Shown: piece after piece, positions 14,742 to 25,884 of the stretch
Layout of the letters: each line of letters begins with the position of its first letter
How positions within the stretch are numbered: position 1 is the stretch's first letter
Assembly (NCBI GenBank): GCA_949358305.1
Contig: OX442319.1
Span: 14,568,001 to 14,632,000 of the forward strand
Source: Strigamia acuminata
Lineage: Eukaryota; Arthropoda; Chilopoda; Geophilomorpha; Linotaeniidae
Length of the DNA stretch: 64,000 nucleotides
Direction: 5' to 3'
Made by a program: the position numbers and the translations under genes
Notes under the pieces: generated by a model
Seen by the model: the letters and a program-made list of their open reading frames with translations, nothing else
Told to the model about the DNA's origin: nothing
The model's database searches: none

Positions 14742-17457
14742 AATTGAAGGGAAAAGTTGGCCAAATTGTTTGCAATGACAAGTTGTTGCAAGCAGTAGAA
14801 GAGAACAAGGCGCTCATTCCCCCCAACGGAACTCGCTACATATCGTGGAGTTTTGCCGATCAAACGTTGAGGGTCGGAAATTATGAATCGGATAAAGTGA
14901 GTAGAAACAACATAATTTAATTTAATTAATAAAAACTTAAAACAAAAAAAACTATTTTTAAAAAAATGAATAGGCACTATTTGTTTGCGAAGTGATGCAG
15001 TGCGGCGAAATAGTTTGTTGCATTTGTCCCAGTCCCCGTCACGTGATCACAGCCGGCACCAGCAGCGTAAGTGGAGCGACCTAACCTAACCTACGTATAC
15101 GTACCGGTAGGTTAGATATACGGATTTTTTGTGATTTTTTTGTGGTAAATTTCAGGTGGTCAGTGTGTGGGAATTAGGCAAAAAACAACTCTACCTAAAG
15201 CATAACTTGTACGGACACACCGAGGCGGTGGTGAGTCTGGCTGCATCGCTCGCATACAACGTGATTGTGTCCGGATCCAAAGATGGCTCGTGCATCGTCT
15301 GGGACATGAGTCGCTTCATGTTCGTGCGCCAACTGTCGGGTCACCCGTCGCCGGTCACCGCGGTCGCCATCAACGACTTAACGGGCGACATCGCCACTTG
15401 CGCCGGCACTCTGCTGAACTTGTGGACGGTCAACGGCCAGCACGTCGCGTCTGTGGACACCAACAGTGGACAGAGCGATCGAAAACAGCAAATTCTGTGC
15501 GTCGCCTTTTCGCAGTTGAACGAGTGGGACCCGCTCAATGTGCTCATCACGGGCTCGAGCGACGGCATCGTTCGGGTGAGACGAGTTGAGAAGAGATGCA
15601 TGATTGGTGAATGAATCGTGTCTATACTCTTTCCACACTCAAGAGTGACCCTGGAAGCTGGGCTCCCATTGGCCGAGCTATTTCGCTAGTGTAGCAGTAG
15701 TTGCATTGCAGTTCTAAGTAGGCCAATGGGAGCCCAGCTTCCAGGGTCACTCTTGAGTGTGGAAAGAGTATAGTTTACTGCTTGAATTTTCATATTTACA
15801 AAATTTATTTTTTTCACATGTGAAGTCAAGTTAATCTTAATTACTCCGTATTTGTTAAATTTAACTCGTATTAACTCGATTTGTAGATGTGGTCGACCGT
15901 TTTTGTGCAAATTCCGCTCAAAGTGGATGTCGAGGAGGCGGAGAACACGCCGGACGAGTCGAGCGAAATATCGACGGCGGATAAAATCCAGAATTACGTG
16001 CGCAAGATGAGTTTGAGGACGCCGAACGACGACGATCGATTCGTGCCTTCGATAGCCGGTTAGATGGACTTGTGGATTTTTGATTTTTGATTGTTTCTTT
16101 ACTTGATGTTTATTTCTTTCTTTGTGTTGTTTAGACTTTGCTAAGAGTGAGTCGGAAAGCAGTTTGTCGGACGAGGACGTGAAAAATGACAACTTGGTGA
16201 TAAAAGCGGAGAATAATTCAAAGAGCGACTCGTCGGACAATATGAAAAGCGACGCGTCTTGGACGATCATCAGCAAGGACGATCTGCAGTCGGGCGACGA
16301 AAACGAGGGCGGAAATAACGAGAATAAAAACGCCAGGAATTTTAACATCCAACGAAGTTGCACCGTCGTGAGTCCGAGCGTGCGGCGACGCGGGAAACCG
16401 GCTCCCACGTTGCGCTCTAGCAAATCAGAGACGTCGTTGAGCGAAACTGTCGAACGGAAGAAAAGGACGAGTAAGAAGAGCGAGTCGTCGGCCGAGGAGC
16501 AACAGATGGGCAGTCGATTGCAATCAGGTAGATAGAAGTATAAATAAATAAATAAATAAAGTAAAAGTTGTTATGCAGCGCCCTTGTTAGTTAGTTTCTT
16601 GCAAGTGAGATGCGTCACCATTCACCATGGTATTCCTCATGCAATGGCAAAAGCACGTCCGCCACTCATTCACTCACTTGTGTTTTTCTCTGAAAGGTTT
16701 CGAATGGAAATGCCAATTGGTGTTTCGAGGTAAATTGACGATGCACACGGCTTTCGAGCGCAAGGATAACAGCGAACCGGCTGCCGTTACAGCAATATCT
16801 GTTTCCAAGTAACTTGTCACGCAATTAAATTTGAAGAATCAATCCTCTAACATTGTTTGCATCGCTTCAGAGATCACAAAGCGCTGTATGTGGGTGACGG
16901 CCTCGGTCGCATTTACGGCTGGAGCGTCACTCAGCAGCCCGGGAGAGTGATGGCCGATCACTGGGTGAAGGACGAAGGGGCCGATTCGTGCATCGCCTGC
17001 AACACAAAGTTCACATTTTCCGAGCGCCGACATCATTGCCGCAACTGCGGACAGTTGTTTTGTTCGAGGTTTGCATTTGCATTTAATTAAGAAATTACCG
17101 TATTTTGCGGACAATAAAACGCATCCCAAATTTACTAGTCAATTTTTAGGAAAAAAGATTTTTTATTTTCAAAATATGTTATGTTATTATTACAAAAAAT
17201 TCTTTACATTTCAATTTTAACTACTCGTATGGTATTATTTTCATGGTAATCCCTGAATTAATTTTCAAAGTAAAAAAAATGCGTCTTATGGTTAATTAAA
17301 TACGGGAAATGAAATGAAATGAAATGAAATTAAATTAAGTGGATATAATTTCAGGTGTAGTCGATTCGAGTCGGAAATAAGTCGACTGCGGATTCTTAAA
17401 CCGGTGAGGGTTTGTCAGGCGTGCTTCGCTCTACTCAAGAACTCGGGCGATTCCTAA
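14742..17457 (+). CDS. WDFY3: WDFY3 ortholog, WD40 repeats, LIR-like motif and FYVE finger, exons 42-49 (gene 3' end)
   Basis: Exons: 14742-14896, 14974-15066, 15156-15575, 15887-16058, 16135-16527, 16697-16808, 16871-17068, 17355-17457; stop TAA at 17455-17457. WD repeats are visible as [21 protein letters not shown] and [20 protein letters not shown]. Exon 46 is a serine/acid-rich linker between WD blades, and it contains [11 protein letters not shown], a candidate LC3-interacting region where vertebrate ALFY has its LIR. Exons 48-49 form a FYVE zinc finger for phosphatidylinositol 3-phosphate: WVKD (WxxD), Cxx[14 protein letters not shown], then CSRF and a final VCQAC; all eight cysteines are present and the finger is split by the last intron. 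The protein ends a few residues after the finger, as in the family. Confidence 0.95.
15622..15773. repeat. Perfect inverted repeat (53-bp arms, 47-bp loop) in WDFY3 intron 44
   Basis: The arm 15622-15674 and the arm 15721-15773 are exact reverse complements; the left arm starts CTATACTCTTTCCACACTC. The loop is 15675-15720. The transcript would fold into one long hairpin. It could be a young foldback MITE or a hairpin RNA precursor. No coding potential. Confidence 0.9.
16260..16271 (+). other. Candidate LIR (Atg8/LC3-binding) motif WTII in WDFY3
   Basis: Four codons encode W-T-I-I, preceded by D-A-S and followed by S-K-D-D, matching the W/F/Y-x-x-L/I/V LIR pattern in an acidic, serine-rich, disordered setting. 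It sits in the linker before the last WD blade, the position of the functional LIR (F-type) of vertebrate ALFY. Position and pattern are seen; binding is inferred. Confidence 0.55.
17096..17306. mobile_element. MITE with TACCGTATTTTGCGGAC end, copy in last WDFY3 intron
   Basis: Starts TACCGTATTTTGCGGACAAT, followed by AAAACGCATCCCAAATTTAC, the same inner sequence as the copy at 2098-2348. It ends near GCGTCTTATGG..AAATACGG. This element makes up most of the intron that splits the FYVE finger. Confidence 0.55.
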
Positions 17458-17830
17458 TTGTACGACACGGCTTTCTATTTTTCATTTGATCAGGAAGTTG
17501 TACATTTCGTTTTTTATTAATCCGCACACATAATAATTATTTTTATTGTACAATTGAGAGAGAAGATTTATTTTTAATTTATTATTCTATCGTAGCTTGC
17601 CAGCGTGTAAATATGGAGACGTTTTTGTCTTTTTTTTTAAAAAATGTATTAGGTTGATGTATATCGATGAGAGTAGCGAATTCTATCATTGAATGTATTT
17701 AATTTATTAAAGTGTATTCGTGTAAGATGCAACTTGAGACCACTTGTAAAGATAAATAATTGGAACATTGTGATAATTTCATGCGTCATTATCAGTGTAT
17801 CTGATTCTGATTAAACATTCTCAATGTATT
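17458..17830 (+). other. WDFY3 3' UTR and probable polyadenylation region
   Basis: AT-rich non-coding sequence follows the WDFY3 stop. ATTAAA variants of the poly(A) signal occur at 17706-17711 and 17810-17815; no canonical AATAAA is obvious between the stop and 17830. The transcript end therefore probably lies just before the convergent - strand candidate gene at 17.95 kb. Confidence 0.4.
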
Positions 17831-17951
17831 CAAGTTTCTTTTTATTTGAAATAACATATATATATTTAAATTTCAATAGAATTCTTGTTCTTGTAAACAA
17901 ACTATGACAGAATCGATTTCACTTTTTGTCACTAGACGGAGACGCCTGGTG

Positions 17952-18257
17952 TCAGGATTTCACGTCTGGTAGAAAGAAAAGCAACTCGTTAATTTAATAC
18001 ATGGAGTCCACAAAAATATATTCCAGTTAGTCGGGGGCTCACCTGAGCATTCACAAAGGGTTTTCAAGTAAGAAGCCTTCATTTCTGAAGTTGTCCTCCC
18101 GTTTGGAGTAGTCTTTCTAGCCTTAACAAGCTCGGGATGTCGATTCAACACAGTTCTCGCCGTTTCGGTCCGCCATGTTGGGACGTGGTCTTGGTGAGGA
18201 CGTGAGGACGAAGACGTTTCGGATCCCGTGATCAATACAGAAAATGGATAAGACATT
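17952..18257 (-). CDS. Small two-exon candidate gene convergent to WDFY3, unknown function
   Basis: On the - strand an open frame from an ATG at 18257 (MSYPFSVLITGSE..) runs to a GTGAGC donor after 18043; a 77-bp intron with a strong pyrimidine-tract acceptor (TTTCTTTCTACCAG) leads to a 14-nt exon 17952-17965 that adds four residues and a stop in the correct phase. The product would be about 75 residues, rich in Ser, Arg and Thr, ending KTLCECSDVKS. I recognise no domain. The open frame extends further upstream of the ATG, so a longer first exon is possible. It lies tail to tail with WDFY3. The coherent splice phase is the main evidence; a chance open frame is not excluded. Confidence 0.35.
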
Positions 18258-18418
18258 ATTGTTAGGTAGTTAGTGTATGTAAATAATTTAGTGGTAAAAG
18301 GCCTTACGCGGTGGTTTGAATTTATTCTTCGGTCACGTGCTCTTAGTAGATAGTCGGTTCTTTCGGTTTTTAGTAACACCGACTTTGGTGCACCTTCGCT
18401 CTTGAGGGAAGAGAGCGT

Positions 18419-18463
<45 letters not shown>

Positions 18464-19804
18464 ATGAATGCTTTATTTTTCAAGTGCGTTGAGCTTTTGT
18501 TTTAAATGATTCTTTATACGTGTTTTGTTTTTATGCTAATGCTTTGTTAGCAGTTGCGTACTTACATGCTCGCTCGCTCACCGAATTAAGGATATCGGGT
18601 TTTAGAGTTAACATTGACGTGAACGTAGCCACAGCCTATTGTTTTTTGTGGATATTTGTTTTATAATTTTTATTATTATTTTCTTTTATTTCAAGAAACC
18701 TTGAATCTGACGACAGTGCCACGACGATCGACGTTTTGTTAGAGATTTAATAATTTTTAATTCATGGTCAAAGATGGACGTCGGACCAGCCGAGTAATTT
18801 CACACATGTGATGATTTTTTTGGTTGGGAAAATTAAATGATTTTATTATTTCATTTTTAGATTGATCTTACCGTAGAATTTCAAAGTTTTGTTTCACTCT
18901 CAAACAATTAAAACCAATGAAATTTTTTTTTTTCCAGTTGGTGGATATTGATTTCGATGCGAGTTTGTAGACTCACGCATTTTGCACGCATCTCCACACG
19001 GTCAGGTGAATTTTGTCATTTATTTTTCGATGTATGATTGTTTACGCAATATTTTTTTTACGATTTTTTTTCGATTTAATGATTTTTTTTTTATTTCAAA
19101 CACAACGGCAACGCGCCACAAGTTGGTTTTGTAGCGAGTGATCAAAGGATCGGCGGACAAGTCTGATTCGTAAACCAACAGGTTGGTTTTAATTAGAAGA
19201 AAAAGCATTACCGGTAATTTTTTTCTTCTGTTTGGAATCGATAATTTTTCTTCCAAATCGGTCGTGCATCATATTTTAATTTAAAAATTAAATTAAAAAA
19301 AAAAGGTTTAGATTATGTGTGCGTTTGATTCCATTTAGGTCACATTTTATCTTTTTTTTTTTTTAATTTTAATGTTTAATGAGTCAATGGCTTTGCATAT
19401 TTATTGATTGACTCGTAAATTTTAACGTTGTTATTTTTTATAGACTCATTTTTCGTCATTTGATTTGAATGCATGTGTAAAGTATTTTTTTTTAAATTAT
19501 TTTTTGAGTCATTTTTTGAATTTTCACCCTGTACTCATACCGTGACCCACTCTGTATATCCGCCTACAGTGTCAACAAGTGGTCAAGTTTCTTGTTGAAT
19601 TCCTAACTTTGACCCCTCAATTAAGGACAATACACACACTGACCCTCTTTGTCCCCTCTTTGGAAAGATGACAACTTTGTTTGTCGGCATCGAATTTCAA
19701 AAAGAACTATTTCTTTTATGATGGGGATCGAGTTTCCCCTTTTAGTACCCTCGATTTTTTTTCCTTTTCTAAAATGTTTGTTTTAGATTTGTTTATTTGC
19801 CTTT
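18258..19804. other. AT-rich intergenic stretch with 40-nt poly(T)
   Basis: Holds a run of about 40 T (18420-18459) and many shorter poly-T tracts. I see no gene here that I can support. The poly(T) lies on the 5' side of the small - strand gene, so it is not that gene's retrocopy tail. Confidence 0.6.
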
Positions 19805-19914
19805 GTGGTGGTGGTTGAGGCGGAGGCGGACGTTATCGTGGTGGGGGAGCATCGGCCGGCGGAGATAACGGCTATGGTAATCGCGGCGCGAATGGAGGAG
19901 GAGGAGGCGGCGGA
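19805..19914 (+). pseudogene. Glycine/arginine-rich (RGG-type) exon remnant
   Basis: After an AT-rich stretch a GC-rich segment reads, in one frame, GGGGRYRGGGASAGGDNGYGNR followed by a run of Gly and then a GTGAGT donor at 19915; the piece quoted here is interrupted by other text after 20 residues in the full frame. A TGA stop lies in frame just upstream (after the first GGG). Such composition is typical of RGG tails of FUS/cabeza or hnRNP-like RNA-binding proteins. No adjoining RRM exon is visible, so it is best read as an isolated exon or relic. Confidence 0.3.
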
Positions 19915-20249
19915 GGTGAGTGGTCATCAACATTTTTTGACAATTTTTATTTTTATTTTTGCTTTTATTCCTTTCTCTTAAAATTAAAAAAAAAAATCTA
20001 TTTAAAAATTTAAAAAATTTTTCCATATTGATCTTTATAATTATTTTCAAATATTATTTTTCTTATTATTTTTACCGGCATAACTAGAGTCAATAGAATA
20101 TTGAATATTCCATTCTATTGGTCCTAACCGATCGCAGCTCGTAATTATTTTTATAAATGGCGAAGCAGGAGCGTCGTTATCGTTTGTTAACATAGCTGCC
20201 TAGCGTTGACGCTCGCTACGGAAAATAAAAGTCGACGAGGTATAAAAAT

Positions 20250-21394
20250 GGAGTGGATGATGCAAGCGTGGATCCAGTCGTGCAAGAAGCCTCTTTTTAA
20301 GCCTTTTTTTTAGTCTGACATTTTAAAATGCCATTTCAGATTGATATGTTCCTGACCAAGTCTCTGAAGAAGCTGTACTTGCTTCAGCATCACGTTCGTC
20401 TCAAGCATGCGGCGCAGGACAAGGCGAATTTGACAAGGGCCAGAAATAAATCCCATACATCAAAAGGTGACGAAATGAGAATTAATACACGAATGACAGA
20501 CAGTTTGTTTGATTCGATCTCGATTGCTCTGTAGATCGAGTTGGTATTCGAACTGGATTCTTGGGATTCGACGTACCACACGGGCAGCAGCGAGCACATC
20601 GCTCGCACCGTCGACGGCGGCTGCAAAAGCGACGAGAAAAATTTCAACGGTCACGTCATGGATAAGCAAGTGAAGCAAACCGTCAAAGCGCTTCCGTGCT
20701 CCACCCGCTACGTCGTGGGATGTTTCGTAGACGGTAGCGACGACGATGCCGAAAAGCCATTTTAATATTCGTCAATTGATGATTGAATTTTACAGGGGAT
20801 GGTCCACGTGCACGGTATCGTGAAATTGCACTCCAGGTTCGATTATCTCGATCGTTTTGACACGAAACAACGTGAAGAAAACCGATTCGACAATGATGAG
20901 AGTATTTCTTTAATTTTGAATTTTTATTCGTTGCATTTGAAATTATTTTTATTTGTCAAAATCAGCCGCGTCGGACAAGCAGGGGTTGACGCAGCGGGTG
21001 ATCGTTAAATTTGCCAATGCGGATAAGGAGAGGCCAAAAAGATGTCGGATAAGGGTTTTATTCGGCACCAGCAAATCTTGGATGGCGACGAGACGACTAC
21101 GCTCAAATTCTCATTCCGAAGGAAGCCGGCAATCGTCTTCAGCTCCCGAGACCCTCTCGCTGGCTCGGCAGAGCGCTCTGCCGCTGGGGGACCAGATTCA
21201 CGCGCTGCTTAAAAGTGGTAAAACAAAATTAGCGGCGATATATTTCGATTTTGCCTAAATTTTTTTTCCAATTTTTCTTTTGATTTTTTTTTAGCGAAGG
21301 TTATTAATTTGAGCGAAGACCTTTCGCTTTTATCCACCGACGTAGATTCCGAAGTGGTGCTTCGTTTAGTGCATGAATGTTGGGTGATAAAAAG
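20250..21394 (+). pseudogene. POLR3E: POLR3E (RPC5)-like gene fragment, RNA polymerase III subunit, truncated
   Basis: Exon-like blocks match the N-terminal half of RPC5, a Pol III subunit that dimerises with RPC4 for initiation/termination. Block 1 (20256-20288) reads DDASVDPVVQE; block 2 (20340-20466) IDMFLTKSLKKLYLLQ; block 3 (20535-20726) IELVFELDSW..EHIARTVDGG..MDKQ; block 4 (20796-20901) VHVHGIVKLHSRFDYLDRFD; block 5 (20966-21217) ends LPLGDQIHALLKS; block 6 (21295-21394) AKVINLSEDLSLL..CWVIKR. Defects: block 1 has no GT donor (GC follows), the block 2/3 junction is out of phase by one base near an A run, the middle of block 5 does not resemble the family, and about eight codons seem missing before CWVIKR. 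The C-terminal half is absent; a tandem array follows. Probably a decayed or partial copy, though assembly errors could mimic some breaks. Confidence 0.6.
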
Positions 21395-22044
21395 GTGAGA
21401 GTGCATTAAAAATAAAAAGTAAACCCAAATAAATAAATAAATAAATAAAACAAATGAAAAAACTCAACCAATTTTGCATTTTTGACAATTTTTCTTTGCA
21501 TTTTTTCTTTTCTTTCTTTCTCTTCTAAATTAAAAAAAAAATTCTCTTTTAATTTTCGTTCTTTTTATAAAAATAATTTTCCATATTGATTTTCATAATT
21601 ATTTTCAAATATTATTTTTCATACTATTTTAATGAGGAATTTAGATTTGCATCAAGTTTTCTAGTTGCTCCGTTAATTTTTAACAAACGATTTTTCCGAT
21701 TATTTCAATTGTATTTTTCTATATTTTTTTCACGATCCAGCGACGTCGAGATGAGTACGGTTTAAGAGAAACTTCGTGCTAAGGAAAAATGGATTTATCT
21801 AATAAAATGGAATTTGACAAACTACTAATATTCTCTTTTTTAGATGTGAGAGTATTCCGAAAACGGAAATCCAATCTATCCATTGGCACTTGTGTTTTAG
21901 GTTTAAGAATTTTGAATTTCGAACGGTCCATTCCCTAGTGACAAAATAACATTGTCGTTTTGATTTGATGATAAATCTCACGTGATTACAAACTTAACCA
22001 ATGAAATTCAAATCGTAATTTCAGTTATGTTTTGAAAATCGGGG
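21395..22044. other. AT-rich spacer between POLR3E-like fragment and 565-bp array
   Basis: Intron-like AT-rich sequence following an intact GTGAGA donor. I find no further POLR3E exon here. Confidence 0.5.
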
Positions 22045-25000
22045 CTTTTTTCATCAGGAGTTCTTAGCACAGGAGCGAACGACGATGACTGTCACGTGAA
22101 TTGAAACTCATCTAATCACGGAGCAGCATTATCATCATGTGATTTAATTCGCCAATCAAACCAAATAGGAAAAGCCGTTGTTCCATTTGAACTTTGAACT
22201 TATGAGAGAATGGACGTGTTTCTGACGAGAAGAAGAAATTAACGGCAAGTAATACTTTATAAATCTATTATCGGGGTTTTTTTCCAGGGGGGGTTCTTAG
22301 CACAGGAGTGGACGACCTGCGTTACTTATGTTATTATTTTGAGGAGGTTGTTCGCTGATGTTAAGGGGGGTTGGGGAGAATTGCGAGGTATTGTTAGTTG
22401 TTAGCCGGGGAATTATCGTTAGACGAGGGCGGGCCTACGGGTTAGGTAGCACGAGCTTAGTGTAGGCAAGATGAAGTAGCGACCAATTTTAGATGGACCA
22501 GAAGGAGCTACGTATCTGGGGATAGTTGGGAAGGGAGATAGGTTAGAGTTAGGTGGCATTTTAAATTTTAAGTTCTTAATTTTTTTTAAAAAATTTGTTT
22601 ATTAATGTGTTTTTCTTCTTTTTTTCTTTTCATGTTGACTGCATTCACGGAACAGGAAATTGAACAGGTTTGTGTGTTACGTAAGTTTTGAAACGTTAGT
22701 GGCGTAAAAATCGAATTTTTTTTCCATGTTTGATGACCTCGCCATTGTAGAAGGAAATTTGAAGTTTGGAGTTTGGACTAGTTGTTGGACACTGCATCAT
22801 TAGACAAGAGCACTTAAAAGGTAACGAGTCTTTTTTTTTAATCCATTGGGGACTTTTTCCAGGGAGGGTTCTTAGCACAGGGGTGGACGACCTGCGTAAT
22901 TTACGTCATTATTTTGAGGAGGTTGTTCGCTGATGTTAAGGGGGGTTGGGGAGAATTGCAAGGTATTGTTAGTTGTTAGCCGGGGAATTATCGTTAGACG
23001 AGGGCGGGCCTACGGGTTAGGTAGCATGAGTTTAGCGTAGGCAAGATGAAGTAGCAACCAATTTTAGGTGGATCAGAAGGAGCTACTTATCTGGGGATAG
23101 TCGGGAAGGGAGATAGAATAGAGTAAGGCAGAATTTTAAATCTTAAATTCTTAATTGGTTTTTTTAAATTTGTTTATAATTTTTTTTTGTTTTTCTTTTC
23201 ATGTTCACTGAATTCACGGAACAGGAAATTGAACAGGTATGTGTGTTACGGAAGTTTTGAAACGTCAGTGGTGTAAAAATTGAAATTTATTTTCCATGTT
23301 TGATGAGCTCGCCATCGTAGAAAAAAATTTTAAGTTGGAACTAGTTGGAGACACAGCATCATTAGACATGAGCACCTAAAACTAAAAGGTAATAAGTGTT
23401 TTTCTAATCCGTTGGAGATTTTTTCCAGGGGGGTTCTTAGCATAGGAGTGGACGACCTGCATTACTTATGTCATTATTTTGAGGAGGTTGTTTGCTGATT
23501 TTAAGGGGGGTTGGGAGAATTGCGAGGTATTGTTAGATGTTAGCCGGGGAATTATCGTTAGACGAGGGCGGGCCTACGGGTTAGGTAACATGAGTTTAGT
23601 GTAGGCAAGATGAAGTAGCGACCAATTTTAGATGGACCAGAAGGAGCTACTTATCTGGGGATAGTCGGGAAGGGAGATAGGATAGTTAGGTGGCATTTTA
23701 AATTTTAAGTTCTTAATTTTTTTTTTAAAATTTGTTTATTAATGTTTTTTTCTTTCTTTTTTTCTTTTCATGTTGACTGAATTCACGGAACAGGAAATTG
23801 AACAGGTACGTGTGTTACATAAGTTTTGAAACGTTAGTGGCGTAAAAATCGAAATTTTTTTTCCATGTTTGATGACCTCGCCATTGTAGAAGGAAATTTG
23901 GAGTTTGGACTATAGTTGTTGGACACTGCATCATTAGACACGAGCACTTAAAAGGTAACGAGTGTTTTTTTTTAATCCATTGGGGACTTTTTCCAGGGGG
24001 GGTTCTTAGCACAGGGGTGGACGACCTGCGTAATTTACGTCATTATTTTGAGGAGGTTGTTCGCTTATGTTAAGGGGGGTTGGGAGAATTGCGAGGTATT
24101 GTTAGTTGTTAGCCGGGGAATTATCGTTAGACGAGGGCGGGCCTACGGGTTAGGTAACATGAGTTTAGTGTAGGCAAGATGAAGTAGCGACCAATTTTAG
24201 ATGGACCAGAAGGAGCTACTTATCTGGGGATAGTCGGGAAGGAAGATAGAATAGAGTTAGGCAGCATTTTGAATTTTAAATTCTTAATTGGTTTTTTAAA
24301 ATTTGTTTATTAATTTTTTTTTCTTTTCATGTTGACTGCATTCACGGAACAGGAAATTGAACAGGTATGTGTGTTCCGTAAGTTTTGAAACGTCAGTGGC
24401 ATAAAAATTAATTTTTTTTTCATGTTTGATGGCTTCGCCATTTTAGAAGGAAATTTGAAGTTTAGACTAGTTGGAGACACAGCATCATTAGACATGAGCA
24501 CTTAGAAGGTAACATTTTTTTTTCTTAATCCATAGGGGATTTTTTCCAGGGGGGTTCTTAGCATAGGAGCGGACGACCTGCATTACTTATGTCATTATTT
24601 TGAGGAGGTTGTTCGCTGATGTTAAGGGGGGTTGGGAGAATTACGAGGTATTGTTAGTTGGGAAATTATCGTTAGATGGAGGCCGGGTCTTCGGGTTAGG
24701 TAGCAAGAGTTTAGTGTAGGCAAGATGAAGTAGCAACCAATTTTAGATGAACCAGAAATGGCTACTTATCTGGGGATAGTCGGGAAGGGACAGTTAGGAT
24801 TTAGCTGCAGTTTTTATTTTTTTATTAATTGGTTTACTAATGTTAGTTTTTATTTTCATGTCGACTAAACCTGCGGAATAGGAAAGTTAAAAGGTAAGTA
24901 TTGTATGATGTAAGTTTTGCAACTTTTTCATGTTTGATGACGTCGCGATGTGTAAACTGAAAAGGAAATTTAACGTTTAAAATGTTGCTGCTCGTCATTA

Positions 25001-25045
25001 TTAGAAATCAACACTTAAAGGGTTCTTAGCAAAGAAGTGAACAAC
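22045..25045. repeat. Tandem array, ~565-bp unit, about five copies plus partial ends
   Basis: Units begin near GGGGTTCTTAGCACAGGAGT at about 22286, 22860, 23424, 23997 and 24550, with a partial edge at 22055 and a diverged edge at 25020. Each unit has a conserved block GGAATTATCGTTAGACGAGG, then GCAAGATGAAGTAGC and TATCTGGGGATAGT, and a second block ending GGAAATTGAACAG followed by GTATGT or similar. Copies differ by scattered substitutions and small indels; the last full copy is the most diverged. No long open frame is maintained across units, so it is non-coding. Some edges look like splice sites, suggesting the unit came from a duplicated intron-exon segment. Confidence 0.85.
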
Positions 25046-25884
25046 CTGTGTTTATAAAATTAAAAATTTGAAACACTTCCGGAAAACCTTCGCCATTTTC
25101 GCAATAGGTGGCGTGCCCAGTCTAGCATGGAAAATCAATTTATTGCATCTAAACCTTTCAAATCAATATACTTGTCAAGCTGTCATCAAAGCGAGATCTT
25201 TCATTCGTTTTAATTCATCGTACTCGTCTAATTTTCCCGACTCCAAGAGCTAAGAATTCTCCCACAGTTGAGCGCGAACACACTTCGACAGCAGAACAGC
25301 GTTCAAACACAGCTTGCAATCATCCCGCGAAGCAAAAACAAAATACCTAAATTAAATACACATAAATTAAAAAAAATAAAAAACAATTTAAAGAAATGCT
25401 CATATGAAGACCACATTTAGAAATTCGTTGACTAACGCGCATAATTTTAAAAAATCCTGGTATAATCTCGAAAATTGGACGCCAATAATTCCTAAACTCG
25501 TTTGAATCAAACTGAAATTGATGACGCAACGTTACTTTCCACTGGTCGCATTTCGCCGCCGACTTTAACATTTATGGCTCGCAAATTGTCGTAACTCAAC
25601 CATTTTCCGATCTACAAACGAAATGGAGTAATAAATAACTAGACTTTCGATTCGGTACGCAATTTACGTCATCCGCATTCGGAATAATGGTGGAGATGGC
25701 CAAAAATCGTATCCTAACCCCGATTTTTGCTCTACTTCGCGTCATGTGTAACATCTTAATCCTGCTCACAACCGCATCTAATGTGTGTTCACGAGACTCA
25801 CAATTGAGAAGTTTTCCCATGAAATATTTGACAAATTTAAGTTGCTGTTGTTGGAATTGTTTCTGCATATTGATTTCCGCGATT
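25046..25884. other. Unique spacer between the 565-bp and 222-bp arrays
   Basis: AT-rich sequence with short open frames on both strands (for example 25068-25253 + and 25596-25916 -). None shows a recognisable domain or coherent splicing, and I do not call a gene. Confidence 0.5.

Noticed and set aside
18420-18459. Poly(T) as a retrocopy poly(A) tail on the - strand
   Set aside because: It lies on the 5' side of the only - strand candidate gene there, and that gene has an intron.
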